Shown here: positions 32,276-39,495 of the stretch, in pieces
How positions within the stretch are numbered: the first letter of the stretch is position 1
Layout: every line of letters starts with the position of its first letter
DNA from: a virus
Strand: one strand, 5' to 3'
Length of the DNA: 45,461 nucleotides
Virus record (IMG/VR): IMGVR_UViG_3300030328_001397
Location: 1 to 45,461 of that record
Notes under the pieces: generated by a model
What the model was told of the DNA's origin: nothing
Seen by the model: only the letters and a program-made list of their open reading frames with translations
Databases searched by the model: none
Program-made: the position numbers and the translations under genes

Positions 32276-32935
32276 TTATGCAACTTCGCTCCAATCAGGA
32301 GATTGTGTTGTAGATATTTCTGTATAGTTTGCAGTTTGTGATTCATCTATTAATCCCCAAATATTAACTATTGTTGTTTGACCATCACCTTCTACTCCTG
32401 TTGGCAGAACTACAGCTTTACTTATAGTAGTTACACTTCCCAAAGAAGTTGTGCCTGAAAACCCTGTAACAGATAAATTATTATTTGTTATTAAACTTTC
32501 ATCACCTAATCCACTAGTAGAAGCTACAGCAGTTACACCTACTACAGCTACTGCTTGTACTACTACTGTGCCTTGTTCTGAAGTTCCTGCGTTTCCAGTT
32601 ACTGATGTAACTGCTCCTGCTAAAACAGTTTCTGAACCTAAAGCCGTTGTGCCTGCATTTCCTGTAACAGCAACATTAGCAGCACATATTACACTTTCAT
32701 CTCCTAAACCTGATGTTGATGTAACAGCAGATACACCTTGTACTGCTTTACCTATAACTACTGCATTGCCTACAGCTCCTGTAGCTGCATTGCCTGATAC
32801 TGCTACTAAAGCTTTTGCTATTGCAGTTTCAGAACCTAATGCAGAAGTACCTGCTACTCCTGTTACTTCTACTAAAGTTACTGCGGGTTGACCCCAAGGA
32901 CCAATACCCCAGCCAGAACGACCCCATCCAGCCAT
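32276..32935 (-). CDS. Repeat-containing virion protein (219 aa)
   Basis: Begins with a Trp/Gly-rich MAGWGRSGWGIGPWGQ, a motif I recall from phage tail or virion proteins. Residues 24-177 are seven 22-residue units of the type VTGNAGTTALGSETV...A, suggesting a beta-solenoid or elongated stalk. The C-terminus (about 190-219) holds IWGLIDESQTANYTEISTTQ and then SPDWSEVA, a likely interaction tail. It lies directly upstream of the tail fibre and may support it. Confidence 0.6.
   Translation of the reverse strand: MAGWGRSGWGIGPWGQPAVTLVEVTGVAGTSALGSETAIAKALVAVSGNAATGAVGNAVVIGKAVQGVSAVTSTSGLGDESVICAANVAVTGNAGTTALGSETVLAGAVTSVTGNAGTSEQGTVVVQAVAVVGVTAVASTSGLGDESLITNNNLSVTGFSGTTSLGSVTTISKAVVLPTGVEGDGQTTIVNIWGLIDESQTANYTEISTTQSPDWSEVA
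32405..32866 (-). repeat. Seven tandem 66-bp coding repeats
   Basis: Seven units of 22 codons in perfect phase encode V-T/S-x-x-A-x-T-S/T-x-L-G-S/D-E-S/T. Units 3 and 6 share TSGLGDES and form a subtype; units 1 and 4 share ALGSET. Confidence 0.85.
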
Positions 32936-32938
32936 TTA

Positions 32939-33370
32939 CTAAGCTATTCTAATTATTGCGTTTGATGCGTCTGCTGTAGGAAACTGAATTGTAAAATCGC
33001 CATTGGTAGAAGTTTTGTCACCACCAAATGCTAATACGCATACTGCTGGATCACCTGATGCTGAGTCATTAAATATTAATGCTCCATTAGCAGTAATAGT
33101 TGCAGAGCTGAATGTTAAATCAGCAAAGTCAGTAAAAGCAGTTGTACCTGAAGTAGTAGGGTCTACTCTAGTTAATGAACCACCTTTAGCTGTGTAATTA
33201 GTTCCACTAGCTTCATTAGAAGTAGTATATGCAGTTGTAGCAGCACCTAAACTAGCACTACTTGTATATAATGCTAAATTGAATGTGCTTCCGCCTGAGT
33301 TTAAAAAATTGTGTTTTGCTTCCAAAAGTTCTTTTTTGAAAGAAGTACACATTGCTTGTGATATTGCCAT
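32939..33370 (-). CDS. Conserved virion-type protein (143 aa)
   Basis: The N-terminus SQAMCTSFKKELLEAKHNFL is helical, the rest (FNLALYTSSASLGAATTAYT and later strands) is Thr/Ala/Ser-rich and beta. This kind of protein is common between adaptor and tail fibre genes of marine phages. The start overlaps the stop of the upstream gene. Specific role unknown. Confidence 0.6.
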   Translation of the reverse strand: MAISQAMCTSFKKELLEAKHNFLNSGGSTFNLALYTSSASLGAATTAYTTSNEASGTNYTAKGGSLTRVDPTTSGTTAFTDFADLTFSSATITANGALIFNDSASGDPAVCVLAFGGDKTSTNGDFTIQFPTADASNAIIRIA

Positions 33371-33660
33371 TATAGCCTCCTTATAATATCTGCCATTTCT
33401 TTATGACCTTGTTTCTCTAGCATTCCTGCTACAGTTGATCTATCACTTAAAATAGCTTGTTTCATGTAAATTAATATAACTTTTTGTATTTGCTCTTTGA
33501 AAGCTTCTGCCTGTGCTTTCACCATAGGATCAGCATTTTCACTTACTGAGACTAATCTTTCTAAAATTCTCTCAGTCCAGTATTCAGGACTTAAACCTTT
33601 ATTTTGTGTAGTTTGAACCGCTACTTGTCCTATAGTTGTTTCTACATCTACACTAAACAT
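33370..33660 (-). CDS. Conserved helical protein (96 aa)
   Basis: Helical throughout (LSPEYWTERILERLVSVSEN, VKAQAEAFKEQIQKVILIYM), ending in AGMLEKQGHKEMADIIRRL. I recall this type in T7-like and marine phages, next to connector genes. Overlaps the adaptor gene by 8 bases. Possibly a small virion assembly factor; no function assigned. Confidence 0.6.
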   Translation of the reverse strand: MFSVDVETTIGQVAVQTTQNKGLSPEYWTERILERLVSVSENADPMVKAQAEAFKEQIQKVILIYMKQAILSDRSTVAGMLEKQGHKEMADIIRRL

Positions 33661-34297
33661 TTAATTTCCTATATCCATCTCTATAAGCATCTCTACGATT
33701 ATATCCATCTGATTCTAATGTAAGTCTACCCAAAGCTTCTTTAAATCTATTTTCATAACCAGACAATATATCTGCTTCACCTTTCATAAATGTATAAGCT
33801 TCTACTAAACTAGCATATAGTAAAGCTTCTGTAGCATTAGTTCCTAACCAAGATGTGCCAGAAGATGCAACAGTTATTGATTCTGGTATATAAAAATAAT
33901 GTAATTCAACTGTTAAATTTGCATCTGGTGATGGAGCTACTATAAAAGTATCGTCATCAAATTGTGCATAAAACTTTGGGCTACCTGTTGTGCTTGCAGT
34001 AGGATAAGCTTCTCTAATAAAACTTACGTCTTTATTTAATAAATAATCATAATTATTACTACTATCTAAAACTGCTAAAGAAAATGGATATAAATAGTCG
34101 CTAGGTGTAGATAAATATGGATTACCAGAAGTCAAAGTTCCTGTAACATTTTTTCTAAAATTAGGCAGTTCGACTGATTTAATAATTCTATTTTCAGCCT
34201 GAACTATAAGAGTTGGTAAATTAGTTACAAAAGTAGACTCAGTATTTTGAGTATAATCTTGTATAGCTGTTTTTAATGTTGTAAATGTCCAACTCAT
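33653..34297 (-). CDS. Head-tail adaptor/connector-type protein (214 aa)
   Basis: The pattern MSWTFTTLKTAIQDYTQNTE, LPTLIVQAENRIIKSVELPN, LPSDYL-like PSDYLYPFSL, and EALLYASLVEAYTFMKGEAD then YENRFKEALGRL is that of phage adaptor proteins (DUF6682-like, by memory) that form a ring under the portal. ATGA overlap with the upstream gene. Good fit with the next adaptor gene at 34635. Confidence 0.68.
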   Translation of the reverse strand: MSWTFTTLKTAIQDYTQNTESTFVTNLPTLIVQAENRIIKSVELPNFRKNVTGTLTSGNPYLSTPSDYLYPFSLAVLDSSNNYDYLLNKDVSFIREAYPTASTTGSPKFYAQFDDDTFIVAPSPDANLTVELHYFYIPESITVASSGTSWLGTNATEALLYASLVEAYTFMKGEADILSGYENRFKEALGRLTLESDGYNRRDAYRDGYRKLNV

Positions 34298-34635
34298 GTT
34301 ATTACTACCTTAACTTTACCTAACTCTGCTGTTATATCTAAACCCATTGTACTTGAACCAAACTCAGTTACACCTCCTCCTACAGGATCAAAAGCATAAT
34401 AAGTTGTTGATTCTTTTTCCCCTGTGTCTACTCTAGGGTTATATAAATTTTGTGGATCAACTATATTTAGTTCTCCAAGTTTTAATTGTGGCTGATCTTC
34501 ATCCAAACACTCATAACAAACTCGTAAACCATTTCGTTTACTATCAAATATTTCATATTGAAGTTCATTTAACTTATATGTAAAACCACATCTGTCACAT
34601 TGACCTAATGCTTTTTTACCTCTTGCGTATGCCAT
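34294..34635 (-). CDS. Small zinc-finger-like virion protein (113 aa)
   Basis: CDRCGF near the start and CYECLDEDQPQ near residue 40 form a Cys4 zinc-binding pair. A short linker region leads to a Gly-rich stretch and terminal strands. I recall the same protein between two adaptor genes in other marine phages. It probably takes part in the connector; role unknown. Confidence 0.6.
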   Translation of the reverse strand: MAYARGKKALGQCDRCGFTYKLNELQYEIFDSKRNGLRVCYECLDEDQPQLKLGELNIVDPQNLYNPRVDTGEKESTTYYAFDPVGGGVTEFGSSTMGLDITAELGKVKVVIT

Positions 34636-35330
34636 TATCTATAAGTTGCTAAATCAGGCACAAACTTAACTGCTGCTCTTTCTCTATCTGCATCACTAAC
34701 TTCATTCCATAATTCATCATATCGTTGTTTTATCATAGGAACTCTTTGCAATGATTCAGGAATTTTACAAGCTAAATTGTAAGCAAGTGCATAAGTCAAA
34801 CAAGGTAAATATCTTGCTGGCACGTCTGCATTATTGCTAGCAACTGTACCTGCATCTTCAATCTTTTGTATATAGTCATAAACTAAAGTATATGTTTCTG
34901 CATCATCAGGTGTTGACCATAATACTATTTGAAGTGTTCCTGTATTTTTATCTACAAAATATTGTGTAGGTTTTGCTTTATTTAATTTATTAGCTTGATG
35001 ATTGTATTCTGTTCTAGATATTCTATTTAATCTTTGGTCAAACTGCTTATCTACATCACCAGCATCAGTTCTTATAAAAGCATCTATTACTTCTATTGCA
35101 GAACTATCTAGATTATAGCTATTAGTTCCAGAAGATAGACTTACTGTTCCTTGTTCAACAGTCCATAAGTTTAACCCTTTATTTTGCCATTCAAGAAATA
35201 CTAAATTTAAAGCACGTTTAGCACCCATATAGCTATAACCAGAGCGTAATTCAGCTCCAGCTATATCATAAGCCTCTTCCATAATATCGCTTAAATCTAA
35301 ATTAAATGTATGAGTACCGCTTGTTGCCAT
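34635..35330 (-). CDS. Adaptor/tail accessory protein (231 aa)
   Basis: FNLDLSDIMEEAYDIAGAEL, YMGAKRALNLVFLEWQNKGL, NLWTVEQGTVSLSSGTNSYN and VPARYLPCLTYALAYNLACK follow the pattern of ring-forming adaptor proteins that join portal to tail (P22 gp4 / T7 gp11 type role). It starts one base from the 37-residue gene upstream and overlaps the zinc-finger gene by one base. Confidence 0.7.
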   Translation of the reverse strand: MATSGTHTFNLDLSDIMEEAYDIAGAELRSGYSYMGAKRALNLVFLEWQNKGLNLWTVEQGTVSLSSGTNSYNLDSSAIEVIDAFIRTDAGDVDKQFDQRLNRISRTEYNHQANKLNKAKPTQYFVDKNTGTLQIVLWSTPDDAETYTLVYDYIQKIEDAGTVASNNADVPARYLPCLTYALAYNLACKIPESLQRVPMIKQRYDELWNEVSDADRERAAVKFVPDLATYR

Positions 35331-35331
35331 G

Positions 35332-35445
35332 TTATGTTTTTTTAATCCTAGTTATAGTAATACCAGATTTAGTTTTGCTCACCTTTTTTTTAGATGCAGG
35401 TGCTTTTTTTATCTGATTTTTCATATTACTTCTTGATATCACCAT
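35332..35445 (-). CDS. 37-residue basic peptide
   Basis: A short open frame filling the gap between two conserved genes: ATG 35445 to TAA 35332, product MVISRSNMKNQIKKAPASKK and then KVSKTKSGITITRIKKT, about one-third Lys/Arg. It starts 4 bases after the previous stop, ends one base before the adaptor start, and has GGAAG about 10 bases before the ATG. The close packing supports it as real. It may bind nucleic acid like its basic neighbours. Confidence 0.5.
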   Translation of the reverse strand: MVISRSNMKNQIKKAPASKKKVSKTKSGITITRIKKT

Positions 35446-35449
35446 AATA

Positions 35450-35752
35450 TTAACACTTCCATCTTCTACGAGCCTGTCTTATTCTTGAATTAGGATCGTT
35501 TCTTGTTTTAGCTGAACTTCTTTTCAATTGACCTAAAGACCTAGCACAGTAAGACTTTCTGCGTTTTGCAGCCTTACTTCCTTTTTTTACTTTACCTGTT
35601 ACTGCTGTTTTTAACTTAGAACCTGGATTTGCTTTGCGATATGCAGCAACTCCTTTCTTTGTCATACCAGCACCAGACTTAGTAGGGCGATAGTTTGCAC
35701 CCTTACCCTTAGTTGTTTTGGGTATAGGGTTTTCTCTTTTTCTTTTGGTCAT
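35450..35752 (-). CDS. Basic conserved protein, GKGANYRPTKSGAGMT family (100 aa)
   Basis: Contains GKGANYRPTKSGAGMTKKGV, AAYRKANPGSKLKTAVTGKV and a C-terminal NDPNSRIRQARRRWKC, a strongly conserved pattern I recall as DUF6321-like. About one-third Lys/Arg. Similar proteins are found in the structural region of many marine phages and resemble nucleic-acid condensing factors. Could package DNA in the head or bind host DNA or RNA. Confidence 0.65.
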   Translation of the reverse strand: MTKRKRENPIPKTTKGKGANYRPTKSGAGMTKKGVAAYRKANPGSKLKTAVTGKVKKGSKAAKRRKSYCARSLGQLKRSSAKTRNDPNSRIRQARRRWKC

Positions 35753-35763
35753 TAGAACTCTAT

Positions 35764-35967
35764 TTAGCTCTTACCACCTCTAGCCATACCTTTAGTTCTT
35801 TTCTTTTTCATAGCTGGTTCGCTAGTATTACCACCGCCAAACATTCTACTTACGTAGTCTCTGTATTGTTCAACTTTAGCTTCTTTACCAACTTCAGTTT
35901 TCATACCGCCAGCAGCCATGTATTTAGAATTTTTTCCACCGCCAGCCATATATTTAGATTTTTTCAT
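35764..35967 (-). CDS. Small basic protein with KYMAxGG repeats (67 aa)
   Basis: Two near-copies, SKYMAGGG and SKYMAAGG, open the protein, and GMARGGKS closes it; the middle (VEQYRDYVSRMFGGG) is a short amphipathic helix. The Gly-Gly motif recalls that in the large internal-virion proteins. TTGGAGTAATT precedes the ATG. Function unknown. Confidence 0.5.
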   Translation of the reverse strand: MKKSKYMAGGGKNSKYMAAGGMKTEVGKEAKVEQYRDYVSRMFGGGNTSEPAMKKKRTKGMARGGKS

Positions 35968-35987
35968 AATTACTCCAATTAGATAAA

Positions 35988-36017
35988 TATAATACTCCGT
36001 TTTACCAGAGTATTATA
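35988..36017 (-). terminator. Intergenic hairpin, terminator-like
   Basis: TATAATACTC (35988-35997) and GAGTATTATA (36008-36017) form a perfect 10-bp stem with a 10-base loop in the gap after the 105-residue gene stop. On the - strand it is followed by TTTAT. A/T-rich, so a weak terminator, processing site or mRNA 3' shield. Confidence 0.55.
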
Positions 36018-36030
36018 AATATAGATGATA

Positions 36031-36348
36031 CTACTTTTTCTTAGTAGTTTTCTTTTTAGTTGTAGATTTCTTTGCTGGTGTTTTTTTAGTAGCTTTTTTC
36101 TTTGGTTTTTTACCACCAACATAAGCTTCATTAACATCAGGAGTAGAAGGATCGTCAGCAACAAGTTGCCCTTTTTCATTCCTTGCTCTTTCTCCGTTCA
36201 TCTCAGCACATTTGCGTTCTGCATCTTCTAAATCAGGATCAGGACCAAATACAGGTCTATAGATACCATCTTCATCTAGATGTAAAACTTTATACTGAGG
36301 AGGGAACTCACCAGTTTCAGAAATTACATAATCTTTAGTTTTAGCCAT
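36031..36348 (-). CDS. Hypothetical protein with (K/T/A) histone-like tail (105 aa)
   Basis: ATG 36348 (MAKTKDYVISETGEFPPQYK) is chosen because GGAG lies 6 bases upstream; four more codons upstream are possible. The first 70 residues look like a small globular domain with CAEMNGE; the last 28 are nearly all Lys, Thr, Pro and Ala (PKKKATKKTPAKKSTTKKKT), like the tail of linker histones. Likely binds DNA. Role in head or connector unknown. Confidence 0.6.
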   Translation of the reverse strand: MAKTKDYVISETGEFPPQYKVLHLDEDGIYRPVFGPDPDLEDAERKCAEMNGERARNEKGQLVADDPSTPDVNEAYVGGKKPKKKATKKTPAKKSTTKKKTTKKK

Positions 36349-36360
36349 AATTAGCTCCAA

Positions 36361-36768
36361 TTAATCAGAATATACTTTAACCATCTCTAATGTGATGGAA
36401 TAAGTATCTCCTGACGAGTGACCTTTTGTGGTAAATAAAATGTCACCATTTTTACCACTACCTGCATTATTAGGAAGTCCACCGAAATCTGCAAAATCCA
36501 TGTGTCCATTACTACTTTCTGCCAGTTCCATAAGTAGAACATTAGAAGTAGCATTTAGAAACAATTGTACAGACATACCAACAATAGCATGACTTATTCG
36601 CATTACTCTAACTTCAGAACAAGATACACCTGCTGAGTTAGCAGCTAAAGCAGAAACATCTACTTTAGCTACTGCGGATTCGCCTGTGCCATCGCTGACA
36701 TTGGTAAATTTCATAATACAGTTTCTTTCACCATCAATGATGGTTTGTGAAGTTACTGCATCTGCCAT
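36361..36768 (-). CDS. Conserved beta-rich virion protein (135 aa)
   Basis: Beta-rich, with SQTIIDGERNCIMKFTNVSD at the start, RVMRISHAIVGMSVQLFLNA in the middle and SSGDTYSITLEMVKVYSD at the end. I recall this type directly downstream of capsid genes in marine phages. AGGAGTAAATT is the ribosome site. Possibly a decoration or vertex protein. Confidence 0.6.
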   Translation of the reverse strand: MADAVTSQTIIDGERNCIMKFTNVSDGTGESAVAKVDVSALAANSAGVSCSEVRVMRISHAIVGMSVQLFLNATSNVLLMELAESSNGHMDFADFGGLPNNAGSGKNGDILFTTKGHSSGDTYSITLEMVKVYSD

Positions 36769-36780
36769 AATTTACTCCTA

Positions 36781-37308
36781 TTAAGATTGGTCAGTAAATG
36801 CTGGAACATCTGCACCTTCTTGGTTGCCCCAGATATACCAGTTGGTTGAATCTTTAGCTAGTATATTAATTTCAAATAAACCAAAATCTGTAAGAGTTAA
36901 TATAGAGTTTGAGTTACCATCTGCATATACAGAAACATTATCTGCGTTAGAATCTAAATGAATAATTCCACCTAAAAAGAAATTTGTATCTGATCCTGTA
37001 TCAATAATAAGATTTTCTGCTTCTTCTGCCGCACCACCATAAATAAGTTTAAAATAAACTCCTTCTGAAGGTGAAGGTAAGCTCAACGTACAGTTTTGTC
37101 CTAATGCAGGAACAACTGATACTCTGCCGCCATGTGTAGCTGCGGTTAATGAAATAGCTGCTGAATCAGCTAAAGCTACAGGTGCTACCTGCATTCCTGA
37201 ACCATCAAGGGTAAAAGATGTAGATATTGCTCCTGTGCTTGAATTTTTAGAAACGACCTTGAAGCCATTTTCAGACCTTACTGGTCCATTAAAAGTTGTG
37301 TTTGCCAT
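36781..37308 (-). CDS. Conserved virion protein after capsid (175 aa)
   Basis: TTFNGPVRSENGFKVVSKNS, then Ala/Ser-rich strands, and a C-terminal LFEINILAKDSTNWYIWGNQ. A pattern common in marine phages near the capsid gene. The gene follows two hairpins, with AAGGAGACTTAATT as the ribosome site. Function unknown; a minor head protein is plausible. Confidence 0.6.
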   Translation of the reverse strand: MANTTFNGPVRSENGFKVVSKNSSTGAISTSFTLDGSGMQVAPVALADSAAISLTAATHGGRVSVVPALGQNCTLSLPSPSEGVYFKLIYGGAAEEAENLIIDTGSDTNFFLGGIIHLDSNADNVSVYADGNSNSILTLTDFGLFEINILAKDSTNWYIWGNQEGADVPAFTDQS

Positions 37309-37329
37309 AATTAAGTCTCCTTAAAAAAT

Positions 37330-37372
37330 CTATCGTCTTGGCTTGTCTGCTAGGTCAGTCGATAGAAAAAAT
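37330..37372 (-). terminator. Second hairpin after capsid gene, with U tract
   Basis: CTATCG (37330-37335) and CGATAG (37360-37365) are inverted arms around a 24-base loop. On the - strand the arm is followed by ATTTTTTAAGG, so it reads as a terminator just before the next ribosome site. Weaker than the hairpin at 37390-37415 because of the long loop. Confidence 0.45.
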
Positions 37373-37380
37373 TTATCCTA

Positions 37381-37415
37381 GAAAGAAAAAAGGGAGACCC
37401 TTGCGAGCCTCCCTT
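37381..37415 (-). terminator. Rho-independent terminator downstream of major capsid gene
   Basis: On the - strand, AAGGGAG...CTCCCTT (arms 37409-37415 and 37390-37396) with a 12-base loop is followed by a T-rich run (TTTTTTCTTT). It lies just after the capsid stop and would end or reduce transcription so that capsid mRNA is the most abundant. Confidence 0.8.
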
Positions 37416-37422
37416 AAAGTTC

Positions 37423-38337
37423 TTACGAACTACCTGGTGATCCAAAGATACCTAGTGGATCAGATACTCCAAAGGAATATCTTTCTCTAGCTTTGTATCT
37501 AACATTACCAGTATCAAAGTCACCATCCATAGATGTAGTCATTGGACTTCTGACGAAATGCTTCATGCCATCAGGAACATCAGTAGTGATGAAGAAAGCA
37601 TTAGTATCAGTTAAATAATGATTAACTGAGTAACCTTCAGGGATCACTCCATTAGTTTTGATTGCATTGATGTCATTGTCAGCAGTACCGACTCTGTAGT
37701 CACTTTGCAATAGTCTAGTAGCAACAAACTGAAGATCAGATGGTACTATTAGTTTTCTTGGTCTAGCTGCAATTTTAAGACCTCTTTCATCAGTATATTT
37801 ACCGATTTGAATAATTGCATCCTCGAGAGATGTTTCATTCAAGTCAGCACCTGAAGAAGGTCTATTGCTGTTAGTTCCACCACTTACAAGTGGGTGAGCT
37901 GTGCTAAATAAAGCAACACCATCACCTGAAGAGAAAGTAGTAGAGAATCCATTGTTTAATGGATAAGCTGCTTTCACTTGTTTTGTGTAAGCCATTGCAC
38001 GAGCCAAAGCTTTAGTATATCTACCAGAGAGAGAAACATAGAGGTTATCCTCCATAGCTTCTTCTGTGATTGAATATCCCATAGCAATTGTTTCGTGTGT
38101 GTAACGAGCCACAAAAGACTCTTGTGCAGTATCATAGTTGATAGCTGAACCTTCATCTTTTACTGGAGCAGCTCCGAAACCTGATAACTTGAGTTCTTCT
38201 TCAAACGATCTTTCAGAATTCTCAGTTACATAAATTTCTTCATGCTCATTCTCGTAGTTATTATATTCCTCTCCAAACAGGGCATTAAGACCTGGGAGAA
38301 GCTGCTTGAGCTCATTAGCTCTTGATATAGCTGCCAT
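37423..38337 (-). CDS. Major capsid protein (304 aa)
   Basis: Forms the head shell. The sequence AISRANELKQLLPGLNALFG, YTHETIAMGYSITEEAMEDN, LYVSLSGRYTKALARAMAYT and VRYKARERYSFGVSDPLGIF is typical of marine podovirus-like capsid proteins (recall, HK97-fold inference). Length fits. It follows scaffold and decoration-type genes. It is flanked by hairpins: a strong terminator after it and a dyad upstream of the preceding gene, suggesting a separately controlled level. Confidence 0.85.
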   Translation of the reverse strand: MAAISRANELKQLLPGLNALFGEEYNNYENEHEEIYVTENSERSFEEELKLSGFGAAPVKDEGSAINYDTAQESFVARYTHETIAMGYSITEEAMEDNLYVSLSGRYTKALARAMAYTKQVKAAYPLNNGFSTTFSSGDGVALFSTAHPLVSGGTNSNRPSSGADLNETSLEDAIIQIGKYTDERGLKIAARPRKLIVPSDLQFVATRLLQSDYRVGTADNDINAIKTNGVIPEGYSVNHYLTDTNAFFITTDVPDGMKHFVRSPMTTSMDGDFDTGNVRYKARERYSFGVSDPLGIFGSPGSS

Positions 38338-38348
38338 AATTGTACTCC

Positions 38349-38936
38349 TTAACCAATACCTGTTGTGTTGAGCAATTGATGCCCTACGTTGAACATAACA
38401 AGCACATCAGTATAACTATCACCTATAGCACTATCAGGTCCGTCAACAAAATCAACGAGTTTTAATGGTAGTGTATTAGTGGTAGCTGCTGTGCTCCCGT
38501 CTACTGCATTTTTGCTTGTACCGATTGCTGTACTTCCAGCAGTTTGAACAACCGCAAAGTTTTTACCAAGATCATCTTGAGTAAGAGCTTCATCTGATTG
38601 CATCTGCATAAGTATGAAAGGGTCACTAGCAACATACGCAACAATATCATCCGCAGCAGTTGAAGCTGGGAAATATTGATTTGGTGTGAATTGACCAGTT
38701 GTTGGGTCTGTGTAAGCACAACCAAGGAAAACACCTATAGGTGTGCAAGCCGTAGTACCAGTATCTTTTTGGATAGTAGTATTTGGGTTGTCATCAGCCC
38801 ACTTTACAAAATCACCATAGAATATAGAAGTTCCATACGCATTTTTAATTTTGTAGTGTGTAACTTTTCCTTGATAAGGACTTCCAACAATTGTTCCAAC
38901 AGGTCTAGCTCCGTGAGGAGTTGCACTTGACGACAT
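38349..38936 (-). CDS. Decoration-type head protein (195 aa)
   Basis: Beta-rich, beginning SSSATPHGARPVGTIVGSPY with THYKIKNAYGTSIFYGDFVK and GVFLGCAYTDPTTGQFTPNQ: a fold common in small head-decoration proteins upstream of capsid genes. AAGGAGACAATT is the ribosome site. It could also be a capsid accessory or minor head protein. Confidence 0.6.
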   Translation of the reverse strand: MSSSATPHGARPVGTIVGSPYQGKVTHYKIKNAYGTSIFYGDFVKWADDNPNTTIQKDTGTTACTPIGVFLGCAYTDPTTGQFTPNQYFPASTAADDIVAYVASDPFILMQMQSDEALTQDDLGKNFAVVQTAGSTAIGTSKNAVDGSTAATTNTLPLKLVDFVDGPDSAIGDSYTDVLVMFNVGHQLLNTTGIG

Positions 38937-38965
38937 AATTGTCTCCTTATGTTAAATTAATTATT

Positions 38966-38985
38966 AAAGACTCCTAAGAGTCTTT
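38966..38985 (-). promoter_or_regulatory. Perfect hairpin at a gene end upstream of decoration and capsid genes
   Basis: AAAGACTC (38966-38973), loop CTAA, GAGTCTTT (38978-38985): an 8-bp perfect stem spanning the stop codon of the upstream gene. On the - strand it is followed by AATAATTAATTT, with only a weak U tract. It could be a partial terminator, an RNase III-type processing site, or an mRNA 5' stabiliser for the decoration/capsid message. Confidence 0.5.
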
Positions 38986-39495
38986 GCCAAAAGTTGTTTT
39001 TGAATTACGCTCAAACACTTGTTTGGTCGCCATTCTTCCATCCTGATCTTTAAAGTACACATTATCAACAGATTCGAGTTGAGACTGAGCTAAATTAGCA
39101 AAGTGTTCATCTCTGGCTTTCGCTTTTTCTGCTGGCATCTTGCACAATAATTGTCCACCTATTTCTACATTACCTTTCTTTGCCCACTCTGAGTTATGAT
39201 CCATCATGTGAATTTGCAATTCAGGATGATCTTGCAGTTCACATGGTATCCATCCCTCTCGAAAGCGTCTTGATACATTAGGATTATCAGATTGTCCTAA
39301 AAGGGCAGTTCTAATATACCTAAATACCCAGCCTTCTTGTGGATTCGGTGTAGGTAGGTTTGACACATTTTCCCAATCTTGTGTGTGTTGGGTAGCCTCT
39401 CGGCTTTCTGTTCCCCTCGGGGTACGCTCTTGGTCTACAGGAGTATCAGTAGAAACTGCCTCCACTTCATTAGTGTTATTATTTTCTTCTGACAT
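38974..39495 (-). CDS. Conserved virion-assembly protein (173 aa)
   Basis: A disordered Glu/Asn/Thr-rich N-terminus (about 1-45) leads to EGWVFRYIRTALLGQSDNPN, VSRRFREGWIPCELQDHPEL and QLLCKMPAEKAKARDEHFAN, patterns I recall from genes next to scaffolds in marine phages. Its start lies one base after the scaffold stop. Function unknown, likely head assembly. Confidence 0.55.
   Translation of the reverse strand: MSEENNNTNEVEAVSTDTPVDQERTPRGTESREATQHTQDWENVSNLPTPNPQEGWVFRYIRTALLGQSDNPNVSRRFREGWIPCELQDHPELQIHMMDHNSEWAKKGNVEIGGQLLCKMPAEKAKARDEHFANLAQSQLESVDNVYFKDQDGRMATKQVFERNSKTTFGKDS

Noticed and set aside
35979-36179. Lys/Leu-rich - strand frame overlapping the Lys-rich tail gene
   Set aside because: Alternative frame of poly-Lys codons; the frame of 36031-36348 has a strong ribosome site and a sensible protein.
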